From Actinomycetes bacterium (lineage in GTDB: Bacteria; Actinomycetota; Acidimicrobiia; Acidimicrobiales; Palsa-688), in assembly GCA_021816565.1 (NCBI GenBank), contig JAKAXN010000010.1, positions 1-28,365 of the forward strand: a stretch of 28,365 bases of DNA, in the 5' to 3' direction. The position numbers were made by a program, and so were the translations under genes. The notes beneath the pieces were generated by a model that worked only from the letters and a program-made list of their open reading frames with translations, had not been told where the DNA came from and searched no databases. Below are positions 7,303 through 14,384 of this stretch, in pieces (position 1 is the first letter of the stretch; each line of letters opens with the position of its first letter).

Positions 7303-8690
7303 CAGAACATCGTCAGGTAGGTCGAGCGTTCCCACTCGCTGACCTGGCCGTGGTAGCTGTTCCACTCGTCGAGCTTCATGTCGATGTAGGCGGTCACGAA
7401 CTCGGCCGGGAACACCTGGCGGGTCAGCGGGTCGGCGTCGAAGGCCTCGATGGCCTCGAGCAGGTTGCGGGGTAGGCGGGTCGCCTGGAGATCCCCCGAG
7501 CTGGGACCGCTCCCGGCCCAGTCGTAGGTGACGTCGTCGACGGGATCTCCCGGGTCGAGCTTGTCGGCCACCCCGTCGAGACCGGCGGCCAGGAGGAATG
7601 CCGCAGCCAGGTACGGGTTGGCCGCCGAGTCCACGGCCCGGTTCTCCACGCAGGGCCGGTTGCGGGGCAGGCGCAGCATGCAGGACCGGTTGTTGTCCCC
7701 GTAGGCCGCCCACACCGGGGCCCATGAGACCGTGCCGTCGGAGAGCCGGGGTTGGAGCCGCTTGTAGGAGTTGACCGTGGGATTGCAGATCGCGGCCAGG
7801 GCCGGGGCGTGCTTGAGGATGCCTGCCACGAACCCGTAGGCGGTCTTGCTCCAGCCCCGGCCCCGGGCGTCGTCGATGTCGCGGAACAGGTTCTCCCCGG
7901 TCTCCACGTCGGCCAGGCTCATGTTGAAGTGGGCGCCCGATCCCCACGCCTCGGTGTAGGGCTTCGGCATGAAGGTGGCGATCAGCCCGGCGTTCTTGGC
8001 CATCTGCTTGACCATCAGCCGGAAGAAGGACACCCGGTCAGCCATCTGCAGGGCCGGGGCGTAGTCGAAGTCGAATTCGTACTGGCCGTCCCCGCCCTCC
8101 TGGTCGAAGCTGAACACCCCGAATCCGGTCTCGTTCATGGCCTTCACCATCGGGTCCAGGAAACCCATGGCGTCGAGGGTGCACTCGACGTCGTAGGCCG
8201 GTGTGGGCCGCAGCGAACCGCTGGCCGCGAGCGGCTGGAGGTACCTGTAGTCATCGGCCGGGCTCCTGACCACGTACAGCTCCGTCTCGATTCCCAGGTT
8301 GAGACGGAACCCGGCTTCCGCCGCGGCGTCGACCTGTCGTTTGAGGATCGACCGGGTGCAGTGGGCGAACGGCTCGGCGCCCCCGAAGTGGAGGTCTGCG
8401 GACATGAACGCCACCCGCCGGTCCCAGGGGAGGATCTGGAGGGTGTCCGGGTCGGGGATGGTCACGCACTCGTCCTCGTCGGGCGTCATCTGGCCCAGGT
8501 TCCCCATGCCCCTGGGGGTGTAGCGCTCGTGGCCGGCCATCAGCGCCGGCAGGTGCCCGACCGGAACGCATTTCGATTTGGCCCGGCCGGTGATGTCGAT
8601 GAAGGCGGCGAATACGTACTCCACGCCCTGGTCGGCGAGCGTCCGGGCCAACTCCTCGTGATCCTCATTGATGTCATTGATGGTGTCCAT
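7302..8690 (-). CDS. Glutamine-synthetase-like ligase (type III/GlnT or gamma-glutamylamine ligase type)
   Basis: A 462-residue ATP-dependent ligase of the glutamine synthetase superfamily. Metal ligands are visible: Glu135 and Glu137 in GIETELY, Glu198 and Glu205 in DQEGGDGQYEF, His254 in GSGAHF and Glu349 in ENRAVDSAANPYL. Glutamate/ATP site residues are Arg311 (NSYKRL), Arg335 (NNR) and Arg351. The YEAP loop, whose Glu helps form the ammonium site in ordinary GlnA, is replaced by a WAPVWAAYGDNNR segment as in GlnT, gamma-glutamylmethylamide synthetase and PuuA relatives. No GlnA adenylylation-site Tyr was recognised. I favour gamma-glutamylation of an amine or guanidine over plain glutamine synthesis. 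The ATG has AGGAG six bases upstream and lies just after the riboswitch-terminator, so it is the first regulated gene. Confidence 0.93.
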   Translation of the reverse strand: MDTINDINEDHEELARTLADQGVEYVFAAFIDITGRAKSKCVPVGHLPALMAGHERYTPRGMGNLGQMTPDEDECVTIPDPDTLQILPWDRRVAFMSADLHFGGAEPFAHCTRSILKRQVDAAAEAGFRLNLGIETELYVVRSPADDYRYLQPLAASGSLRPTPAYDVECTLDAMGFLDPMVKAMNETGFGVFSFDQEGGDGQYEFDFDYAPALQMADRVSFFRLMVKQMAKNAGLIATFMPKPYTEAWGSGAHFNMSLADVETGENLFRDIDDARGRGWSKTAYGFVAGILKHAPALAAICNPTVNSYKRLQPRLSDGTVSWAPVWAAYGDNNRSCMLRLPRNRPCVENRAVDSAANPYLAAAFLLAAGLDGVADKLDPGDPVDDVTYDWAGSGPSSGDLQATRLPRNLLEAIEAFDADPLTRQVFPAEFVTAYIDMKLDEWNSYHGQVSEWERSTYLTMF

Positions 8691-8732
8691 ACCAAGCTCC
8701 TGTCGTAAGCCCGACGCTCTGGGTGGAAAGGC

Positions 8733-8767
8733 AAAAGCCCGGGAAGCCAATGGCCTCCCGGGCTTTT
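8733..8767 (-). terminator. Intrinsic terminator of the riboswitch expression platform
   Basis: Read on the minus strand, GCCCGGGAGGCC pairs with GGCTTCCCGGGC (12 bp with one G-U pair) across a three-base ATT loop and is followed by TTTT. The outer AAAA/TTTT extends the symmetry. The left arm is the same conserved GCCCGGGAG that closes the ykkC aptamer, so aptamer folding and terminator folding exclude each other. Ligand binding would therefore be expected to allow read-through into the ligase gene 43 bases further on. The U-run is short (four), which is balanced by the GC-rich stem. Confidence 0.85.
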
Positions 8768-8880
8768 CTCCCTCCGTGTCGCAACCGCAGGCGTCGTTGA
8801 CTGCTGCTACGTGCCCCTCTCGGACCAGACCCTCCCGGCCCTCCCGTGGGGAGGACCCGGAGCTGCGGAACCCTAGGGGC
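8755..8880 (-). promoter_or_regulatory. Guanidine-I riboswitch (ykkC-yxkD class, subtype 1)
   Basis: The minus strand carries the ykkC consensus blocks in order. CTAGGGTTCCG is at 8876-8866, CTGGTCCGAGAG at 8828-8817, ACACGGAGGGA at 8779-8769 and AAAAGCCCGGGAG at 8767-8755. Between the first two lies a hairpin, GGTCCTCCC with GGGAGGGCC over a CAC loop. Between the second and third lies CGTAGCAGCAG with CTGCGGTTGCG, 11 positions with a single mismatch. The variable arms are thus paired while the conserved bases sit at the junctions, as the fold requires. GGTCCGAGAG and ACACGG point to subtype 1 (guanidine) rather than the ppGpp/PRPP subtype 2, where I recall GGTCCAAGTG-like and CCGG-type variants. 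It begins about 24 bases after the ureohydrolase stop and controls the ligase operon by transcription termination. Confidence 0.93.
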
Positions 8881-8903
8881 TGTCTGAGTTGTCGGACCGT
8901 AAG

Positions 8904-9908
8904 TTACGGAGCGTCTATTTCCCGGCTGTATCGCTCGTGTGAACGCTGCGTTTCCATGCCGGAGTACCTCTTGCGGGCCAGCAGGGCCAGGATCTCGTAC
9001 ACCAGGTTGGCCGCGGCCAGGGCGGTGAGCTCGGCGTGGTCGTAGGCCGGGGCGACCTCCACCACGTCGGCGCCGACGACATCGATACCGTCGAGGGACC
9101 GGAGCATCATCTGGAGTTCCCGGCTGGTCAGCCCGCCCGGCTCCGGCGTCCCGGTGCCGGGGGCGTGGGCCGGGTCCAGGACGTCGATGTCGATGCTGAG
9201 GTAGACGGGCCGGTCCCCGATCCTGCTCCGGAGCCGCTCGATCACCGGACCGATCCCCGAGGCGGCCACGTCCCAGGCGCTGATCGTGGTGAACCCGAGG
9301 CCGGCGTCGTCCGACAGGTCGGACCTGGAGTAGAGGGGGCTCCTAGTCCCCACGTGGACCGAGCGGACCGGGTCCAGTAGGCCCTCCTCCACCGCCCGGC
9401 GAAACGGGGTCCCGTGGGTGTACGGCTCTCCGAAGTAGGTGTCCCAGGTGTCGAGGTGGGCGTCGAAGTGCAGGAGCGCCAGCGGCCCGTGCTGCGCGGC
9501 GGTGGCCCGGATCAGCGGCAGGGCGATGGTGTGGTCCCCTCCGATGGCGATGGCGTGGGTGGCCCGCTCCAGCAGCGCCCGGGCCCCCTCTTCGACGGCG
9601 GAGATGGCCTCGGCGATGGAGAACGGGTTGACGGCCAGATCGCCGGCGTCGGCCACCTGCATGACATTCCACGGTTCGACGTCCAGGCCCGGGTGGTAGG
9701 GGCGGAGCATCTTGGAGCCGCTCCTCACCGCGGCCGGGCCGAACCGGGCGCCGGGCCGGTAGGACACGCCGGAGTCGAACGGCACCCCGACGACCGCCAC
9801 GTCCGCCCTCCCCACGGATTCCAGGGTGGGCAGGCGGGCGAAGGTATCGGGGCCGGCGTAGCGGGGGACGATCCGCCCGTCGGGTGGTCCGGCGTAGGGG
9901 GGGCTCAT
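8904..9908 (-). CDS. Ureohydrolase (agmatinase/guanidinobutyrase family; candidate guanidine hydrolase)
   Basis: A 334-residue binuclear-metal hydrolase that splits a guanidino group to urea plus an amine. Metal ligands are intact: His126 in GGDHT, Asp149/His151/Asp153 in DAHLD, and Asp240/Asp242 in SIDIDVLDP. The C-terminal [14 protein letters not shown] and [10 protein letters not shown] motifs are typical of the agmatinase branch, while DTWDTYFGE and [16 protein letters not shown] recall guanidinobutyrase-like members. Family members accept agmatine, guanidinobutyrate or guanidine, and the guanidine riboswitch next door makes guanidine or a simple derivative plausible. The ATG at 9908 gives the normal family length; a TTG at 9974 would add an unconserved tail. 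No clear ribosome site was seen before it. It is transcribed toward the riboswitch, which lies after it and not before it. Confidence 0.93.
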   Translation of the reverse strand: MSPPYAGPPDGRIVPRYAGPDTFARLPTLESVGRADVAVVGVPFDSGVSYRPGARFGPAAVRSGSKMLRPYHPGLDVEPWNVMQVADAGDLAVNPFSIAEAISAVEEGARALLERATHAIAIGGDHTIALPLIRATAAQHGPLALLHFDAHLDTWDTYFGEPYTHGTPFRRAVEEGLLDPVRSVHVGTRSPLYSRSDLSDDAGLGFTTISAWDVAASGIGPVIERLRSRIGDRPVYLSIDIDVLDPAHAPGTGTPEPGGLTSRELQMMLRSLDGIDVVGADVVEVAPAYDHAELTALAAANLVYEILALLARKRYSGMETQRSHERYSREIDAP

Positions 9909-10084
9909 GCCAGGATTGTGGCCCCGCTCGCCGGGCGCCCCCGGCAGGCAGGACCGATCTTCATCAGATGGCAACGAAGCGGCCGGGCCGCGATTGTCAA
10001 CGGCGGGTTACCGGCCGGCTGCGGGGGTGTTAAACCGCTCGCCGACCGTTGCCCGCGCCGGTCGACACCGCCGATCATCGGACG

Positions 10085-10570
10085 GTGATCGACCTTCCCG
10101 ACGCCGGCCGTGGATGGACCGAGGTGGCGTGCCGCCTGGGTCGCGCCCGGAACTACTGGCTGGCCACGACCGGCCCGGCAGGGCCCCACGCCACCCCCGT
10201 CTGGGGCGTGGTGGTGGACCAGGCGCTGTACCTCTACAGCGCCCGGTCCACGCTCAAGGCCAGGAACCTGGCCCGGGATTCCCGAGCGACGGTGCACCTC
10301 GAGAGCGGTGACGACGTCTGCATCGTCCACGGTCACCTCGTCGACCTGGGTGTCCCGTCACGGCATCGCCGGGTGGTGGAGGCCCTTTCGGCCAAGTACA
10401 ACCGACCGGGGGACGGCGACTACCTGCCGTCGGGCGACCCGTCATTCGACGTGCTCTACGAGTTGCGCCCCAGACGGGCCCTGATGTGGAGCCTCGACGA
10501 CTACGAGGGATCCCAGCGACGGTGGGCGGCGGCGCCGGGAGGACAGCACGACATCCCCTCCACCCCGTAG
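10085..10570 (+). CDS. Pyridoxamine 5'-phosphate oxidase (PPOX)-family protein
   Basis: A 161-residue split-barrel protein that probably binds FMN or F420. The motif HATPVWGVVVDQALYLYS is the standard first strand pair of actinobacterial PPOX proteins, and KARNLARDSRATVHLESG follows as in the F420/FMN-dependent members. The C-terminal LRPRRALMWSLDDYE also fits. The reaction is unknown; family members reduce small molecules or oxidise pyridoxamine phosphate. The GTG at 10085 is preferred because the conserved region follows shortly; a TTG at 10049 is possible and neither has a good ribosome site. It is divergent from the ureohydrolase gene, with 176 bases between the two starts. Confidence 0.82.
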   Translation: MIDLPDAGRGWTEVACRLGRARNYWLATTGPAGPHATPVWGVVVDQALYLYSARSTLKARNLARDSRATVHLESGDDVCIVHGHLVDLGVPSRHRRVVEALSAKYNRPGDGDYLPSGDPSFDVLYELRPRRALMWSLDDYEGSQRRWAAAPGGQHDIPSTP

Positions 10571-10612
10571 TGGCAATCCCGATCCCGGCAGGTGACGGTG
10601 GGGCGCCGGGTG

Positions 10613-10655
10613 CTCGACGTCGAGAGCACGATGCAGACCAGGTAGGTTCTGCCCC
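10613..10655 (+). promoter_or_regulatory. Candidate promoter with 12-bp palindrome before the paralogue pair
   Basis: CTCGACGTCGAG (10613-10624) is a perfect palindrome. TAGGTT (10643-10648) fits an actinobacterial -10 box and lies seven bases before the GTG at 10656, the spacing expected for a leaderless mRNA. The palindrome occupies the -35 area, where a repressor could act. No TTGACA-like -35 box is visible. Short palindromes are common in GC-rich DNA, so the operator role is a guess. Confidence 0.4.
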
Positions 10656-11174
10656 GTGGCGGACGCACCCGGGTCCCAGGAACGGCAGATCATCGACGAA
10701 CTGCACCGGTGGCAGGATCGGTTCCTGGCGGGGAAGGTCCGCTTCACCCAGCTGTTCCGCCGGCCCCCGTTCCATGACGGGGAGCGCTTCGCAGTACAGA
10801 TACCGCACGTCGGCTACGCCCCGCCCGGAGGCGGGATGGTGGCGCATTCAAAGCTCACCGGTGCCAGCGAGGGTTCGGCGTGGGCGACGAGCGACCGGCT
10901 GTTCGTGGCCGACGCGTCCAAGGTGAAGCACGAATGGTCCTGGTCCGACGTGGGCCGGGTGCAGGTGCTGCCCCAGTGGAACGGAGTGATCTTCGACATC
11001 GGAGCCGACCTGCCGGCCATGCTGCGCAACGAGGCCACCCTCACCTCGGGGCCGGTGAAGCCGCTGGCCATCGCTGCGGCGTGGCTGAAGGTGGAGGCGG
11101 CCTACGCCGCCTCGCAGGGCCAGCTGGAGCAGTGGCTTGACCGCCTGCCGTCCCGGCTGGGCGGGGCGGGCTGA
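10656..11174 (+). CDS. Hypothetical protein, first of a diverged tandem pair
   Basis: A 172-residue soluble protein with no signal peptide or membrane helix. I do not recognise the family. The middle part, ATSDRLFVADASKVKHEWSW followed by SDVGRVQVLP, looks like the strands of a PH-like domain (a 'decoration then W-x-W' pattern seen in small actinobacterial PH-like proteins). The C-terminal third is helical (KPLAIAAAWLKVEAAYA). The next gene repeats the same layout: (V)TD-x-RL..., WRWDQV..., VKP..., W..LP. The two are therefore probably old duplicates. The GTG start is supported by a -10-like TAGGTT seven bases upstream. The next start lies four bases after this stop, so both are probably one transcript. 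Confidence 0.7.
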   Translation: MADAPGSQERQIIDELHRWQDRFLAGKVRFTQLFRRPPFHDGERFAVQIPHVGYAPPGGGMVAHSKLTGASEGSAWATSDRLFVADASKVKHEWSWSDVGRVQVLPQWNGVIFDIGADLPAMLRNEATLTSGPVKPLAIAAAWLKVEAAYAASQGQLEQWLDRLPSRLGGAG

Positions 11175-11178
11175 CACC

Positions 11179-11706
11179 GTGCCCTCCGCCGGACCGGCCG
11201 TGCTGGCCTGGCTGGAGCGCTTCGAGGCCGGGACCCTCAGCGATCCGGCTCTCGTCGACGGCACCCTCGACCCCGCCGAGCGCTTCGCTGCCCGCCTGCC
11301 CGGCCTGACCGCCGTGCAGCTGGCCCCGGCCGACCCCCGGCCGAGGGTCACCGCCGTGGGATCGTCCGGGACCGCCCTGGTCACCGACACCAGGCTGCTA
11401 CTGCTCGGGGACACCGGCCCGGACCGGGAGTGGCGGTGGGACCAGGTCCCCGACCTGCGTTTCATCAAGGACTCGGCCGGGGTCATGCTGCTGCCCACCC
11501 CGGAGCGCTTCGCCGCCGGCACCGGCCTGGAGGGCCTGGTGAAGCCCTGGTTCGCCAGGGGCGGGCGGGTCCCGGTCGGAGCCAGCCGTCGCACCATCCT
11601 GGGCTGGTGGATGATCGAGGGGGCCTGGCGCGCCGGCCGGCCCGGTGGCCTGGCCGGGTGGCGGGAGGAGCTGGCCCGGGTCTTTCCGGGGGCCGGAGAC
11701 AGCTAG
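11179..11706 (+). CDS. Hypothetical protein, second of a diverged tandem pair
   Basis: A 175-residue soluble protein of unrecognised family. It shares with the preceding gene the central pattern TDTRLLLLGD...EWRWDQVPDLRFI and a VKPW segment followed by a helical tail ending in WREELARVFP. Overall identity looks low, so this is a pattern-level claim. It starts at a GTG four bases after the previous stop; a longer frame inside the previous gene exists but is not needed. The final residues run to a TAG at 11706, facing the convergent small gene at 11711. Confidence 0.68.
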   Translation: MPSAGPAVLAWLERFEAGTLSDPALVDGTLDPAERFAARLPGLTAVQLAPADPRPRVTAVGSSGTALVTDTRLLLLGDTGPDREWRWDQVPDLRFIKDSAGVMLLPTPERFAAGTGLEGLVKPWFARGGRVPVGASRRTILGWWMIEGAWRAGRPGGLAGWREELARVFPGAGDS

Positions 11707-11710
11707 GAGT

Positions 11711-11974
11711 TCACCGACCGGAGCTCAGGATCCGGCCCGGCCCCGACGAGGGATGCCGTGAGGGCGCCTGATGCTCAGGGCCGCCCCGGGCCGCTATTCC
11801 CATCGTCATCAGGTCCACCACCGCCCACTGCTCGCCGCTCGAGCACACCGTCTGGGCCATCTGTATGGCCCAGTCCAGTCCGTCGCACGCCGCGACGAAC
11901 TGGATGGCGTCGTCGCGTGCGGCCGACGAATTCCACACAATGGCGCCGAAGCGACGACCGGCTGCGTCATCCAT
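11711..11974 (-). CDS. Small hypothetical protein (87 aa)
   Basis: An 87-residue frame beginning MDDAAGRRFGAIVWNSSAA, with two Cys residues (AACDGLD and TVCSSG). Acidic and aliphatic residues in the first 65 positions look protein-like, whereas the last 20 are Pro/Ser/Gly-rich. No family is recognised. There is no ribosome site, but CACTAT about eight bases upstream could be a -10 element of a leaderless gene. It lies convergent with the paralogue pair with only four bases between stops. An overlapping alternative frame on the same strand (11809-11997) looks less protein-like. Confidence 0.42.
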   Translation of the reverse strand: MDDAAGRRFGAIVWNSSAARDDAIQFVAACDGLDWAIQMAQTVCSSGEQWAVVDLMTMGIAARGGPEHQAPSRHPSSGPGRILSSGR

Positions 11975-12072
11975 GCGCCGAATAGTGCCACGGGCACGAG
12001 AGCCGGACGACTGCCTCCGGTGACGATTGGGTGGACGCTCGCTGAATTTATCGGGCTGCGGTGGGCCCGCTC

Positions 12073-12318
12073 TCAGGGGTCCTCGAGCCCCAGCGACACG
12101 AAGATCTCGTGACGCTGGAGTTCGAAGTCGTCCTCGGTGATGGCCCCGGCCTCCCGCAGCTCGTTGAGCTGGTGGAACCGGGTCATCATCTCGGCCTGGT
12201 CGACCGGCCCGGGGCTCTCGTCCCGGCGTTGCTGGCGTCTCTCGTTCTTGGCCGCCTTGCGATCGTTGCGCTGCGCGGTCAGCCGTCGCTTCCCGGCACT
12301 CTCGCCGCCCCGGCTCAT
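12073..12318 (-). CDS. Small SHOCT-like domain protein coupled to the RNA helicase
   Basis: An 81-residue protein. The first 36 residues are strongly basic (GKRRLTAQRNDRKAAKNERR). The rest forms a SHOCT-like helical hairpin: MMTRFHQLNELREAGAITED then DFELQRHEIF. SHOCT domains are short modules that often end bacterial proteins and are thought to mediate oligomerisation or nucleic-acid contacts. The ATG overlaps the stop of the helicase gene (ATGA), so the two are translated together. The basic tail suggests RNA or DNA contact, possibly in support of the helicase. Confidence 0.75.
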   Translation of the reverse strand: MSRGGESAGKRRLTAQRNDRKAAKNERRQQRRDESPGPVDQAEMMTRFHQLNELREAGAITEDDFELQRHEIFVSLGLEDP

Positions 12319-13697
12319 CGGGGTCGGCCGGGCGCTCCCTGGCGCCTCCGGTCGCCCCGGGCATCGGCGGCCATGCGGGACTCCGACCGGCGCGGGCGGC
12401 TCCGGTGGGCCGGCCTGGCCGGACGGGCTCCCGCCGGGTGCTCGTCGGCCGGGGAGACCGGTGCCACCGCCCCGGTGCTGCCGCTGACGAGCTGGGCGAG
12501 GGTCCGCTGTCCGGGACGGTGCTGGGTGATCACCGGGGTCACGCCGGCTTTGCGGCCGAGCTTGGCCACGTCGGCCCGCTGCTCCTCCGTGGCCAGCGTC
12601 ACGACGGTGCCTCCCGCTCCGGCCCGGGCGGTGCGCCCGGACCGGTGGAGGTAGGTCTTGTGCTCGAGGGGCGGGTCGGCGTGGATAACCAGCTCGACGT
12701 CATCGACGTGCAGGCCGCGTGCCGCGATGTCGGTGGCTACCAAGACGCTGGCGCGGCCGGACGCGAAGGCGTCGAGGTTGCGGACCCGGGCGCCCTGGCT
12801 GAGGTTGCTGTGCATCTCCACCGCAGGAACGCCGGCCGCCACGAGCTGGCGGGCCAGCTGCTTGGCCCGGTGCTTGGTGCGGGTGAAGACCACCTTCCGC
12901 CCGGGGGTGGAGGCGAGCTCGACCAGGGCCCCTACCCGGTCGGCGGCGGAGACGTGCAGCACGTGGTGGGACATCTGGGGCACCGGGGACCGGTCGTCAT
13001 CGACGCTGTGCACCACCGGGTTGGACAGGTAGCGGTCCACGAGAACGTTGACCGCGCCGTCCAGCGTGGCCGAGAACAGCAGCCTCTGGCCCCCAGCGGG
13101 CGTCTGGTCGAGGATGCGCCGGACAGCCGGCAGGAAGCCCAGGTCGGCCATGTGGTCGGCCTCGTCGAGGACGGTCACCTCGACGGCACCGAGGCGGCAT
13201 GCCCCCGAGCGCACGAGATCCTCGAGCCGGCCCGGGCAGGCGACCACGATGTCGACGCCGCGACGCAGAGCGGCGATCTGCGGGCGGTCCGGCACCCCTC
13301 CGAACACCGTGGTGGCGATGAGCCCCTGAGCCGAGGCGAGAGGCTTGACCACTTCCAGGATCTGCCGGGCCAGTTCACGCGTGGGAGCGAGGATCAGCGC
13401 CCGGGGGTCACGACCGGCCACCCGACGGTTGCTTCCACCGAGCCTGGCAATTACTGGCAACACGAATGCCAAAGTTTTGCCTGATCCGGTACGGCCCCGT
13501 CCGAGGACGTCGCGGCCGGCCAGCGCATCGGGGAGGGTGGCAGCCTGGATGGGGAACGGCTCGCGGATGCCGGCTGAGGCCAGGGCATCGGCGAGCCTAG
13601 GGGGGACCCCGAGGGCGGCGAACCCGGCGTCGGGTCGGCCCGGGGTCCGGTCCGCGACGCGGGGACTTGCAGAAGACGTGGGGCGGGATTCCGCCAT
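12315..13697 (-). CDS. DEAD-box ATP-dependent RNA helicase
   Basis: A 460-residue RNA helicase. Motifs in order are Q-motif FPIQ (48-51), motif I GRTGSGKT (68-75), Ia PTRELA (105-110), Ib-like CPGRL (154-158), II DEAD (178-181), III SAT (209-211), V ATDIAARG (321-328) and VI HRSGRTAR (351-358). A basic, Pro/Arg-rich tail from about 400 is typical of cold-adaptation and ribosome-assembly helicases. The ATG has GGAG eight bases upstream. It follows a cold-shock gene on the same strand with about 250 bases between, a common pairing in cold response. That intergenic stretch probably holds its own promoter and a long leader; no clear -10 was singled out. Confidence 0.95.
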   Translation of the reverse strand: MAESRPTSSASPRVADRTPGRPDAGFAALGVPPRLADALASAGIREPFPIQAATLPDALAGRDVLGRGRTGSGKTLAFVLPVIARLGGSNRRVAGRDPRALILAPTRELARQILEVVKPLASAQGLIATTVFGGVPDRPQIAALRRGVDIVVACPGRLEDLVRSGACRLGAVEVTVLDEADHMADLGFLPAVRRILDQTPAGGQRLLFSATLDGAVNVLVDRYLSNPVVHSVDDDRSPVPQMSHHVLHVSAADRVGALVELASTPGRKVVFTRTKHRAKQLARQLVAAGVPAVEMHSNLSQGARVRNLDAFASGRASVLVATDIAARGLHVDDVELVIHADPPLEHKTYLHRSGRTARAGAGGTVVTLATEEQRADVAKLGRKAGVTPVITQHRPGQRTLAQLVSGSTGAVAPVSPADEHPAGARPARPAHRSRPRRSESRMAADARGDRRRQGAPGRPR

Positions 13698-13948
13698 GCG
13701 ATGAGCTCCGAACTCTGGATCCTGCTTCGCCGGCCGCTCAGTGGCGATGCGTTCCTCGCGACGTCAGGTCCGACTCGGAGGGGCGAAGGGAACGCTCGAT
13801 CTGAGCGCTTGGTCCACTCTACCCGGCGGGGTGGTCCCGGACCGGACGGGTCCCCCGGCACGGGTCGGGCCCCCTCCACCAGTAGTCAGGACCGACGCGG
13901 TCGAGGCCGGAGGCGATGCTCAGCGACCCCGACTGCGTCACCTGCCCG

Positions 13949-14152
13949 TCAGCGCACGCTGACGTTGCTGGCCTGAAGGCCCTTGGGGCCCTGGGTGGTC
14001 TCGAACTGGACCTTCTGGTCCTCCTCGAGGTTGCGGTACCCGTTGCCGGTGATGGCGCTGAAGTGCACGAACACATCAGGGCCGCCATCATCCTGGGACA
14101 GGAAACCGAAGCCCTTCTCGGAGTTGAACCACTTGACGGTGCCGGTTGTCAT
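13949..14152 (-). CDS. Cold-shock protein, CspA family
   Basis: A 67-residue single OB-fold protein that binds single-stranded RNA and DNA. RNP1 is KGFGFL (13-18) and RNP2 is VFVHF (27-31); the opening GTVKWFN and the closing GLQASNV are standard. The ATG is supported by AAAGGAGG nine bases upstream. A TACACT box is visible on the same strand near 14270, which could be its -10 and would imply a leader of more than 100 bases, as is usual for cold-shock genes. Confidence 0.97.
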   Translation of the reverse strand: MTTGTVKWFNSEKGFGFLSQDDGGPDVFVHFSAITGNGYRNLEEDQKVQFETTQGPKGLQASNVSVR

Positions 14153-14343
14153 TGACGATCCCCTCCTTTCCTGGCCTGTATCAACCCGGGGATCACACGG
14201 GTCACGGCCTGACTCTGCATGAGCCGGAGGGAAACCTTGTCACTGCAACTGCCCTCGCCCTTCAGTGTAACCGATCCGGGCCGGAGGGGTCGTCGGCTCA
14301 TGCGCGCCAGCTCCGGGGGGGGAGAGAAGTGGAGGGGATCCGG

Positions 14344-14374
14344 TACAGTCGAGGAGCTGGACACTTGCAGCTCC
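14344..14374 (+). promoter_or_regulatory. Putative -10 box and leader hairpin of the sigma factor gene
   Basis: TACAGT at 14344-14349 fits a -10 box. Immediately downstream, GGAGCTG (14353-14359) pairs perfectly with CAGCTCC (14368-14374) around an eight-base loop. Transcription would start near the foot of this hairpin, so the mRNA would begin with a 7-bp stem close to the GTG at 14385. This could affect translation start or mRNA stability. No -35 consensus is visible. Confidence 0.4.
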
Positions 14375-14384
14375 ACTGAGGGCC

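Noticed and set aside
8904..9908. Reading the ureohydrolase, ligase and PuuD-like genes simply as an agmatine-putrescine (Puu) pathway
   Set aside because: PuuB, PuuC and a putrescine permease are absent, and the riboswitch between the genes responds to guanidine in known cases. The Puu-like reading is kept only as an alternative.
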